NCBI RefSeq assembly: GCF_014196125.1
Contig: NZ_JACIDA010000001.1
Coordinates: forward strand, 1-64,000
Origin: Brevundimonas mediterranea
GTDB taxonomy: Bacteria; Pseudomonadota; Alphaproteobacteria; Caulobacterales; Caulobacteraceae
Direction of reading: 5' to 3'
DNA: 64,000 bases
Program-made: the position numbers and the translations under genes
The notes under the pieces: model-generated
What the model saw: only the letters and a program-made list of their open reading frames with translations
What the model was told of the DNA's origin: nothing
Databases searched by the model: none
In this document: positions 8,876 to 16,031 of the stretch, piece by piece
Layout of the letters: each line of letters opens with the position of its first letter
How positions within the stretch are numbered: the stretch's first letter is position 1

Positions 8876-9775
8876 ATGAAAGGGCTGATGATGGCGACCG
8901 CCGTCGCGGCGATTGTGGCCGCATCCACGCCGGCCTCTGCCCGACAGGACGCAGCGACGCCGCCGGCGACCGAACAGACCGTCGGCGAGCGGATCGTGTT
9001 TCGCAGCATGGACGAGCCGCGCACCGAACTGGTCGGCTATCTGTTTCGGCCTGCGGGGCCGACGCCGGAAGGCGGAGCCCCGGCCGTGGTGCTGATGCAC
9101 GGTCGGGGCGGCGTCTATTCGTCCCTGGCCGACGGAGTCTATGAGGCCCAGAACCTGACGCTACGGCTTAAGTTCTGGGCCGACTACTGGACTGACCGTG
9201 GCTATTACGTCCTGGTGGTCGATAGCTTCGGGCCGCGGGGCTATCCGACCGGTTTTGCAGCGGGGACCTACAGTTCGCGGCCGCCAGAGGTCAATGAGGT
9301 GACGATACGACCGCTGGACGCCTATGGCGCGCTGCGGTTCCTGCGCGGTGTGGACGGCGTGGCGGACGATCGTGTCGGCCTGATGGGCTTTTCCAACGGC
9401 GCCAGCACCGTCCTGTCGGCTTTGGCCGACGACAAGCCCGGCGACATGCGGCGGATCGGTTTCCGGGCGGGTGTCGCCCTATACCCGGGCTGCGGCCTGC
9501 AGGGCCGGTTCCGACAAGCCTACAAGACCTATGCGCCCGTCGAAGTCTTCATGGGCACAGCCGATCAGGAGGTGTCGCCCGAGAGCTGCCGGACGCTGGT
9601 TGATCGCGCGCAGGCGGCGGGCGCTCCGGTGAATCTGACCCTCTATCCGGACGCGGCCCACGGCTTCGACGATCCCAGCCGCAGCCGGCAGTCGGTCGCC
9701 GCCAACGCAACCGCCACCCAGGACGTTCGCACTCGGGTCGATCGCTTCTTCGAAGTTCAGCTGGCGCCCCGCTGA
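8876..9775 (+). CDS. Secreted dienelactone-hydrolase-family alpha/beta hydrolase
   Basis: This 299-aa protein has a signal peptide (about 1-23, ASTPASARQ). The DLH-type fold shows a strand and oxyanion motif VVLMHGRGG near residue 75, the nucleophile elbow GFSNGAS (Ser) near 170, a catalytic Asp region MGTADQEVSP, and the histidine in YPDAAHGFDDP near 265. The substrate is unknown; many family members are carboxyl-ester or peptide-ester hydrolases. ATG 8876 is preferred over 8861 because GGAG lies 9 nt upstream. It is the last gene of the plus-strand operon and ends at a strong bidirectional terminator. Confidence 0.82.
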   Translation: MKGLMMATAVAAIVAASTPASARQDAATPPATEQTVGERIVFRSMDEPRTELVGYLFRPAGPTPEGGAPAVVLMHGRGGVYSSLADGVYEAQNLTLRLKFWADYWTDRGYYVLVVDSFGPRGYPTGFAAGTYSSRPPEVNEVTIRPLDAYGALRFLRGVDGVADDRVGLMGFSNGASTVLSALADDKPGDMRRIGFRAGVALYPGCGLQGRFRQAYKTYAPVEVFMGTADQEVSPESCRTLVDRAQAAGAPVNLTLYPDAAHGFDDPSRSRQSVAANATATQDVRTRVDRFFEVQLAPR

Positions 9776-9794
9776 CTTCAGATCAAAGCGAGGA

Positions 9795-9832
9795 GAGGGC
9801 GTCGGCCGCAAGGCCGACGCCCTCTTTCGTTT
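9795..9832. terminator. Bidirectional terminator between convergent operons
   Basis: GAGGGCGTCGGCC (9795-9807) pairs perfectly with GGCCGACGCCCTC (9812-9824) around a GCAA tetraloop, with TTTCGTTT downstream. It sits between the hydrolase stop and the stop of the convergent M14 peptidase gene. Confidence 0.93.
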
Positions 9833-12549
9833 CAGGATCCCGGCGCGGCGGCCGGGCCGTAGAACAGGGCGTTGAACAACAGGCGGACCGAGGCGCGGGC
9901 CTGGGCGCGATTGATGACGTCCGGCGCCAGGATGATCATCCGCCCCTGGCCCATTGGCGCATCCACTACGGCGGCGGCGCCGGCCAGCTTCTCCGGACCT
10001 ATGGCCCATCCGCTGGTCACCACGGCAGGCGAGGGATAGCGGGCGGCGACTCGCGCGTCCCCCCGCGCCGTGAAGGCGGCGTTCTCGTCGAAAAAGACAT
10101 TCAGTCGGGCCGGGAGGCCATAGGCCAGCGGGTCGGCGGGATCGACGTCCAACGCCAGAAGCGCGCCGGGGATGAAGAACTCGGTGGAGGGCAGGGGCGT
10201 GCGACGCCCTCCATTCCCCGTCGATAGGAGGTCGTCGATCAGCGCGCCCAAGGCCAGCGCCAGTTTGTCGGCCGAACCAGCGGTGACGATCGTACCCCCT
10301 GCCTCGGCGAAGGTGCTCAACTGCGGAAGAGTGTGTTCCTGCGTGATACTGCCCAGCCACGGACGATAGGCCTCCGGAATCGTCTCAGGATCGGGCTGAC
10401 CACGCCCGGTCCCATTCGGGAAGTCGCCGGGCAGTAGATCGGGCGCGAAGACAAGGACGTCGAAATCCTTCTTCAAATCCCCGGCGTCGAGACGCTGCGG
10501 GTAGACGACCTCAAAAGGAAACTCGAACTGCTCCAGCAACCAGCGGGTCCAGCCGGCCGACATGGAGCCGCCGTAACGATCCACCAGCCCGATCCGCACA
10601 GGCTTCAGCGCCATGGCGTCTCCGCCCGGCGCGCGCGCCACGGCCTCGGCGTTCAGGCCGAGTTCGGCGACCGCCTGTTCGACGAGGGCGCGGGACACGT
10701 CGCTTGCCGGTATCCACAAGGCGCCCGGCGCGAGGGTGCGGGCGCCGACACGCACCTCGGCCTTCTGCCAAAAGACCGGCTGCCCCGCCTTCAGCAGGCG
10801 ATTGGTCAGGATGAAGCTGTTGATCGCCGCATGGTCGATGATGAACCCCGCCTTGCCCTGTCCTCGAACCTGACCAACCGGGACGGTAATGAGATCGGGC
10901 ACAGGCTCCAGAGGCGCCTCGAACGCATCGAGAATACGGTCGAACTTCACCCCCATCTGCAGCGCGAGCGTATAGCCGGTGGCGTCATAGGGCAGGGCGG
11001 GGGGACCGCCGGGATACTGCAGGTCGTGCGGATGGTCCTGCGGCTCGAACATGTCCAGCACATGCGGCCGATAGGCCTGGTTCGTCCGCACGACGAAAGA
11101 CCCGGCCGGATAGGACGCTCCGGCGATGGAGAAGTCGCGGGCGGCGCGATCGACGTCCACGCCGGTCTTGATCAGGCTGTTGAGGAAGGCGATCGCGGTC
11201 GGCAGGTCGGCCTGGTCCGCCGGGATCACATAAGCGCGCGGATCGCGCTGCGCGGGGTCGTGCAACACCTTGTCGTACAGAGCCGGGTCGACCGTGCGCC
11301 CGGTCTGACTGGACGCAGCCTTCAAGGCTTCGATGCGGGTCGGCGTGACGCGCCAGCTGTCGGTCTCGCCCCTTGCAATGGCGTTCGACCCCATGCGCCA
11401 GATATTGAACAGCAGCCGGTCGCGGTTGCGCGACGCATAATCGAGCACCGCCCGGTTGATCGAGAGCGAATAGTCGATCGACTGTCGGAAACGCCAGGTC
11501 TGCGGCGCGATCGGAGCTGGCAGGTCGTTGCGGGGCAGCTGGTTGTCCGGAACCAGGGCGATGCGACTCGGGGTGGGGTGGCCGGTGATTTCCGTCAGCA
11601 GGCCGATTGAATTGTGAAAATAGGTGATCGACCGCTCCATGCCGTTGTTCCAGGTGGAATAACGGGCGCCGCTGCGCATGGTCGCCCCGGGCTTGCCTTC
11701 GACCACCAGCCGGTTGTGCATGGCGGCGGCGACCTCCGACAGGGCGGTCATCGCCAGGGGATCATAGTTATAGTTGAAGGGGTCACGGAACGGCGGCATG
11801 AACACGACCGTCCCCGCCGGCGCCGGCTGATGGTGGTTGTAGACGATCTGGGGGAACCACTCCCGGAACAACATGCGGTTGACGTTGGTCGTCTCCGTCA
11901 TCGCAGACAGATAGTAGTCGCGGTTGTTGTCGTGGCCGACATAGGCCTGATACAGGCGCGGCAAGCTGGCGAACTCACGCTTCTCCGGGTCGCTCTCGCG
12001 CATGTACCAGTCGGAAACCAGGTCCCAGCCGTCCGGATTCAGCGGCGCAAACAGGATGATCACGTCGTCCAGCACCCGCAGGGCCTCCGGATCCTGGGCC
12101 GTCACCCATTCATGGACGGCGGCGATCAGGGCCTGGGGCGGCACGGTCTCCGTCGCGTGAAGGCCGCCATCGATCCAGACCACGGCCTTGCCCTCGGCCG
12201 CCAGGGCCCGCGCCTCGGCCTCATCGACGCCCTCAGCCTTGGCCAGGCGCCGCGCGATATCGCGGTAGTGATCCAGGCGGGCGATGTTCGCTGGCGATGA
12301 GACTGCGGCGACATACTGGGTGCGCCCCTCGGTCGTCTTGCCGATCTCCATCAGCTTCATACGATCCGACTGGCTGGCGAGGGTGTGAAGATAGGCTTCG
12401 AACTGCCGGTAGTTGATCAGTTGATAGTCATCGCCGACGTCATGTCCAAACGCCTCATGCGGTGAGGTAATATGATCGGTCTGAGCGGCTGCCGGTCCCC
12501 CAAGCAGGGCGCTCGCGATCACAATCGCAGCGCAAATTCGGTTGAACAT
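9832..12549 (-). CDS. M14-family zinc carboxypeptidase, secreted, 905 aa
   Basis: The protein has a signal peptide (1-22, LLGGPAAAQ). The M14 metallo-carboxypeptidase domain covers about residues 35-400: the zinc motif is GGLHATETV (His and Glu) near 128-133, followed by LNPDGWDL and a downstream His pair in YNHHQPAPAG. The C-terminal half (about 640-900) contains RIGLVDRYGGSMSAGW and VLVFAPDLLPGDFP and looks like a glutamine-amidotransferase-like fold; such extra domains occur in large bacterial M14 proteins. It would cut C-terminal residues or gamma-D-glutamyl/peptide bonds outside the cytoplasm. GGAG lies 8 nt before the ATG. It converges on the receptor/ggt operon and shares its terminator, so it is regulated separately. 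Confidence 0.88.
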   Translation of the reverse strand: MFNRICAAIVIASALLGGPAAAQTDHITSPHEAFGHDVGDDYQLINYRQFEAYLHTLASQSDRMKLMEIGKTTEGRTQYVAAVSSPANIARLDHYRDIARRLAKAEGVDEAEARALAAEGKAVVWIDGGLHATETVPPQALIAAVHEWVTAQDPEALRVLDDVIILFAPLNPDGWDLVSDWYMRESDPEKREFASLPRLYQAYVGHDNNRDYYLSAMTETTNVNRMLFREWFPQIVYNHHQPAPAGTVVFMPPFRDPFNYNYDPLAMTALSEVAAAMHNRLVVEGKPGATMRSGARYSTWNNGMERSITYFHNSIGLLTEITGHPTPSRIALVPDNQLPRNDLPAPIAPQTWRFRQSIDYSLSINRAVLDYASRNRDRLLFNIWRMGSNAIARGETDSWRVTPTRIEALKAASSQTGRTVDPALYDKVLHDPAQRDPRAYVIPADQADLPTAIAFLNSLIKTGVDVDRAARDFSIAGASYPAGSFVVRTNQAYRPHVLDMFEPQDHPHDLQYPGGPPALPYDATGYTLALQMGVKFDRILDAFEAPLEPVPDLITVPVGQVRGQGKAGFIIDHAAINSFILTNRLLKAGQPVFWQKAEVRVGARTLAPGALWIPASDVSRALVEQAVAELGLNAEAVARAPGGDAMALKPVRIGLVDRYGGSMSAGWTRWLLEQFEFPFEVVYPQRLDAGDLKKDFDVLVFAPDLLPGDFPNGTGRGQPDPETIPEAYRPWLGSITQEHTLPQLSTFAEAGGTIVTAGSADKLALALGALIDDLLSTGNGGRRTPLPSTEFFIPGALLALDVDPADPLAYGLPARLNVFFDENAAFTARGDARVAARYPSPAVVTSGWAIGPEKLAGAAAVVDAPMGQGRMIILAPDVINRAQARASVRLLFNALFYGPAAAPGS

Positions 12550-12908
12550 CGTCTATCTCCATTCCCCGTCTACTGATTTAGACGCACGGCGACCCGAATT
12601 TCCTCCAGCAGGCCCGCCCGGCGTTATGGGAAACGCATCGCACAGATCAGCATCATTTGCCGATCATCCGCGGGGCCGAAGTCGCGTGTGGCGAGGTGTT
12701 GCGTGTCAGGAGGTTGTCCATCCGATCCATCCCGAGGACGCGTTGTTGTGCGACGAACGTATCCAGGAGGGGATTGGGGAAAGCCGGGAGGGGGCCGGTG
12801 GCCTTGGAACCGTCCAGCTTCACGAAGGTCCATTTTGACGAGGTGTTGATATTAGGCTGAAAAACGCAAACGGGGTGTGAGGTATCGGTCCGATCGCCCT
12901 CTCGCGCC

Positions 12909-12941
12909 CAAAAAAGCCGCTGAGCAAACCGCTCAGCGGCT
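12909..12941 (-). terminator. Minus-strand terminator
   Basis: AGCCGCTGAGC (12915-12925) pairs with GCTCAGCGGCT (12931-12941). On the minus strand it is followed by six T's (A run 12910-12915). It serves the gene ending at 13039, about 100 nt upstream on that strand. Confidence 0.85.
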
Positions 12942-12951
12942 GTTTGCAAGC

Positions 12952-13019
12952 CGGAATCCGACGCCTCGAACATCCGCCGTGGAAGCCACGTGGCAGCCCC
13001 CGACGGCTCAAACCCAGGC
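12952..13019 (+). repeat. Right copy of the imperfect direct repeat
   Basis: It shares CCGTGGAAGCC, CGTGG and AAACCCAGGC with 143-203 in the same order, orientation and near-identical spacing, and likewise follows a hairpin. Left of the hairpin, GGTCCGATCG...CTCTCGCGCCCA faintly resembles a tRNA T-arm and 3' end, but it is not a copy of the tRNA at 18-94. Confidence 0.5.
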
Positions 13020-13038
13020 AGGATGGGCTGCTCGAGGC

Positions 13039-15168
13039 TCAGAAGCGTCGGCTGAGGCTGAGGCGAATGACGCGACCCAGGGGGTCCTGATCGTCGCGAC
13101 CATAGGCCGGCGCCGGGCGACCATCCCCCAGGGTCGCGGTCGGCCGCGCGTCGAAGAGGTTTTCCACCTCCAGTTCCAGCCGCAAGCCCTGAGTGCGACG
13201 GCGCGGCCCCGTGTCCGAGGCCTCGCTCCTGGGCGGCGACAGGACGGTGCTGAGGGTGAAGCCGATCAGGGTCAGGGGCGACAGAAGCAGATCGTCAGGG
13301 CCGTCCTGCCCCAGATCGCGACGAAGGCGCGCGCCGCTTCGCCAGGTCGCCGCAAGGTTCAAACCCCATCGCGCGTATCGTCCGTCGAGCCGCAACGCCA
13401 ACTGATGACGCGACAGGCCGCCGCCGTCTCCGGCGAGTTGATCAAGGCGGGGCAGGGCTTCGTCTATCGTGATGCGATCCTCCAGCCGCCAGGTGTGGTT
13501 GAAGGCGACCTGGACGGAGCCCCGCCTGGACGCCCCCGGCGTCCCGCTCCCGAGCGGAATATTAGCGGTCAGGCCCGACGAGAGGGTTTGGGACGAGATC
13601 GCTTTGAGATTGATCGGCCGCTGGTCGATGCCCGTCAGGCGGCCTGAGGCGTCGCGCAGGATACGGTCCGGAAAGGCCGTCTCGGTCGCCGGCGTCAGGG
13701 CGGGAAGGGCCCCGATCGCATTCGTCGCCCGCGTGTTCTGAAGATCGACACTGGCCTGAAGACCCCAAGCGCCGAAGGGACCTGTCGATCCCGAGAGGGA
13801 CAGGGTTTGCGTCTCTTGGGCCTGAAGGTCCGGAGCGCCGCCGAGAATCGGCTGGATCTCGACGGCTTCGCCGCGGCGGAAGTCATAGAATGTGCGCGGC
13901 GGCCCATAGCGGATCGGGTCGAACCGCTGTTCACGGGTGGGCGCATCGGTCGCCTGAGCGAACTGCGCGCCCAGACGGATTCTCCCGGACGGCGACCAGG
14001 AGACGCCGGCGTTCAGCCCCGTCCCCTGGGCGTCGGCCTCGTCGAACAGTCTCAGGCGGCCGCCCAGATTGAGCGCTAGGTCGCCCAGCAACCGCCGGGG
14101 CCCGTCCCCGTCTGACTGCGAGGACGTGACCGGCAGGGTCAGGCCGGATCGGAGCTCGAGCGCGCGAGACGAGGGGGTTGCGGTTACGCCGGCGGCCCTG
14201 ATGTCGGACCTGGAGCGAAGATACTGCGTATCGACCGTCATCTGGGCGGGGCCGGCCGGCAGGTCGATCAGGGTCCGGTCGGCCGAGAGCTTCGCGACGG
14301 CCGACACCGTGCGGGCCGTCACATCCGTCGCGCCCGTTTGCCGGCCTTCCGAGACCAGACCATCGAGCCCCCATCTCACCGACCATCCCAGGGCGCGCCC
14401 CGCCAGGCCCCCGGCCATGGTCAGGGCGTCTGTTTCCTGTCGGGTTTCCGCTCTGTCCGCCGTTGCGACCGAACTTGAGACGAAGCGGTCCTGCCGGGTC
14501 TGCAGACTTGCGCTGAACGAGGTCGACCAGTCTGACAGGGTTCCGGTCGCCGATAGGTTCACCGAGGCCGTTTGCGCCTGCGGGCGGAGCGTGTTTCCGC
14601 CGCCGCCCGGGTGGTCTCGACCATAGCCTGGCCGCTCGTCCGCCCAGAGCGGCGTGGTCCTCGCGCCCTGAAGGCCCATCTGGAAGGTCGAGGAACCCTG
14701 GATTTCTGATTGGCGTGCGTCAAGCGAGAGGGTCGTCGTTCCACCGGCTGTCGGCCGGGACGCCTTCGCCAGAGCGTCACGGCTTCTGAACTCGGGCTCC
14801 AGAACGATGTTGACGACCCGCCGCCCAGGATCGCCGCCGTAGAGGGCGCCCGCCTGCGGTGGCAGGGCTTCGACGCGGACCAGGGCGTCGGGCGGGAAGC
14901 CCGTGAAGTTTCGGGCGTCCACGACCGGGCGGCCGTTTACGATCACAACGGGCGGTTGCTGGAAGCCCAGACGTTCGCTGAGGCGAGCGATCACCTCGCC
15001 TATGTCGTAGGCGCCGAGGTTGTCGATTTCTTCGGGCCCAAGCTCCTGCTCTGGCGCGACCCTGGCCGCACCGCGTCGCCCGACCACTTCGACCTCTTCC
15101 AACTGGGCGGGCGAAGGCGAAGCGGGCGGCGCTTCCTGGACGGGGATGAGAGCGAGAAGGGCCAGCAC
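13039..15168 (-). CDS. TonB-dependent receptor-like outer-membrane protein
   Basis: This 709-aa protein begins at a GTG. It has a short leader (MLALLALIPVQEAPP) and a TonB-box-like stretch, EEVEVVGRRG. A compact plug at about 50-130 carries VVIVNGRPVVDARN and VRVEALPPQAGALYGG. A beta-barrel follows and ends with LSLSRRF. The plug is shorter than usual, and the N-terminus lacks a clear cleavable signal, so either the true start lies elsewhere or the leader is atypical. Barrel length is normal for a small receptor. No ligand can be inferred. It ends in a repeat/terminator region and follows a small secreted-protein gene on the same strand, separated by a terminator. Confidence 0.75.
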   Translation of the reverse strand: MLALLALIPVQEAPPASPSPAQLEEVEVVGRRGAARVAPEQELGPEEIDNLGAYDIGEVIARLSERLGFQQPPVVIVNGRPVVDARNFTGFPPDALVRVEALPPQAGALYGGDPGRRVVNIVLEPEFRSRDALAKASRPTAGGTTTLSLDARQSEIQGSSTFQMGLQGARTTPLWADERPGYGRDHPGGGGNTLRPQAQTASVNLSATGTLSDWSTSFSASLQTRQDRFVSSSVATADRAETRQETDALTMAGGLAGRALGWSVRWGLDGLVSEGRQTGATDVTARTVSAVAKLSADRTLIDLPAGPAQMTVDTQYLRSRSDIRAAGVTATPSSRALELRSGLTLPVTSSQSDGDGPRRLLGDLALNLGGRLRLFDEADAQGTGLNAGVSWSPSGRIRLGAQFAQATDAPTREQRFDPIRYGPPRTFYDFRRGEAVEIQPILGGAPDLQAQETQTLSLSGSTGPFGAWGLQASVDLQNTRATNAIGALPALTPATETAFPDRILRDASGRLTGIDQRPINLKAISSQTLSSGLTANIPLGSGTPGASRRGSVQVAFNHTWRLEDRITIDEALPRLDQLAGDGGGLSRHQLALRLDGRYARWGLNLAATWRSGARLRRDLGQDGPDDLLLSPLTLIGFTLSTVLSPPRSEASDTGPRRRTQGLRLELEVENLFDARPTATLGDGRPAPAYGRDDQDPLGRVIRLSLSRRF

Positions 15169-15264
15169 GGACGATCAACCCCCGTCCTGGATCGTAAGTC
15201 CCATGAAATACGCGACCTCGATCACGGCATGACGATCCAGCTCGCCTCGCCGAGGGGGAAAGCG

Positions 15265-15293
15265 AAAAGGGCCGGGCGTCAGAGACGCCCGGC
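15265..15293 (-). terminator. Terminator of the small secreted-protein gene
   Basis: GCCGGGCGTC (15271-15280) pairs with GACGCCCGGC (15284-15293) with a 3-nt AGA loop. On the minus strand it is followed by CCTTTTCGCTTT. Confidence 0.82.
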
Positions 15294-15331
15294 GAGGTTT
15301 TTCAGGTTTGGGATCCAGGGGAGCGCCGGGC

Positions 15332-15811
15332 TTAAAGGATCTGCAGGCCTGGAATGCGGATCGAGCCGCTGCGGATCGTGCAGCTGCGACCGCCGGCGTT
15401 TACGGGCGGCAGCACATTGTTGCTGAAGGTGGCCGTGCTGGTCGCATTGTTCCAGGCGGCGACGACAGTGCCGTAGCAGGGGTCGTTGGCCACGGTGTTG
15501 GCGCCGATGGTCAGGGAGATCGAGGTGGTCGATCCCGGCACCACGGCGGCGCTCCAGGATCCGTAGGGTCCGACGGCGAAGCAGAGGGCGCTGCCGGGCG
15601 TGATGCTGCGGGTCGGAATGGGCGCGCTGGTCGCGCTCAGCGGGCTTGCGGTGATGGACACATTGCAGGTTACGACGGTCGTCTGAGACAGGACGACCGA
15701 ACCTGATCCCGATACGCTGCCCGAGCTGGGCGAGAAGGATTGGGCGAAGCTGGGGGAAGCCAGAGCGACGGAAGCGAGCGCCGCGGCGGCGATGGAAAGC
15801 GTCTTGATCAT
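15332..15811 (-). CDS. Small secreted protein, PraB-like (unassigned)
   Basis: This 159-aa protein has a clean signal peptide (1-23, ALASPSFAQ) and a mature part rich in Ser, Thr and Gly. Cysteines lie in VTCNVSI, ALCFAV, DPCYG and RSCTIRSG; the four could form disulphides. The opening FSPSSGSVSGSGSVVLSQ and overall composition resemble the PraB (activator of alkane oxidation)/surface-protein group, but this is a weak impression. It is monocistronic: its own terminator lies downstream and a relatively AT-rich upstream region (15830-15950) should hold the promoter. Possibly a surface or adhesive protein. Confidence 0.6.
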   Translation of the reverse strand: MIKTLSIAAAALASVALASPSFAQSFSPSSGSVSGSGSVVLSQTTVVTCNVSITASPLSATSAPIPTRSITPGSALCFAVGPYGSWSAAVVPGSTTSISLTIGANTVANDPCYGTVVAAWNNATSTATFSNNVLPPVNAGGRSCTIRSGSIRIPGLQIL

Positions 15812-16031
15812 GATAGTCCTCCCTTTGAATGGTCCTTAATGTGGACCCGTTGTGCGTGTGTTCACCCGCTAGGGGCGACCTACTTACAGCGCCGTTAGCA
15901 ACCTGGAGTCAAGAGAAAATACGTATATTTTTCAATATCATAATGCCACATAAGGCCGTCCGCTCGGCGTCTTTCGACGCCGGGGGACGGCCTTGCAGGG
16001 CGGCCGGTCGTCGACCGGCCTGTCGGCGATC
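15812..16031. other. Intergenic region: promoter for the secreted protein and terminator hairpins
   Basis: The stretch at about 15900-15950 is markedly AT-richer than its surroundings and probably holds the minus-strand promoter for the small secreted protein. At 15954-15991 GGCCGTCC...CGGCGTC pairs with GACGCCG...GGACGGCC. A second hairpin, GGCCGGTCG/CGACCGGCC, lies near 16001-16019. These follow the stop of the next minus-strand receptor gene and should terminate it. Confidence 0.65.

Larger units (their letters stand above)
12550..13038. other. Long intergenic region without a confident gene
   Basis: This 489-bp stretch separates the M14 gene from the next minus-strand gene. A minus-strand frame (12973-12653) is open for 106 aa, but its N-terminal part is made of the terminator and repeat. 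Its C-terminal part (WTFVKLDGSKATGPLPAF..., DRMDNLLTRN) could be a fragment of a lost gene; I recognise no family. The region also holds a terminator at 12915-12941 and the right copy of the block found after the tRNA. Confidence 0.5.

Noticed and set aside
12880-12912. A second tRNA 3' end before the right repeat
   Set aside because: GGTCCGATCG...CGCGCCCA looks tRNA-like, but no cloverleaf can be built upstream and it does not duplicate the tRNA at 18-94.
12653-12973. 106-aa minus-strand frame as a real gene
   Set aside because: Its first third is the terminator and repeat block. There is no ribosome site or recognised family; a gene fragment is possible but unsupported.
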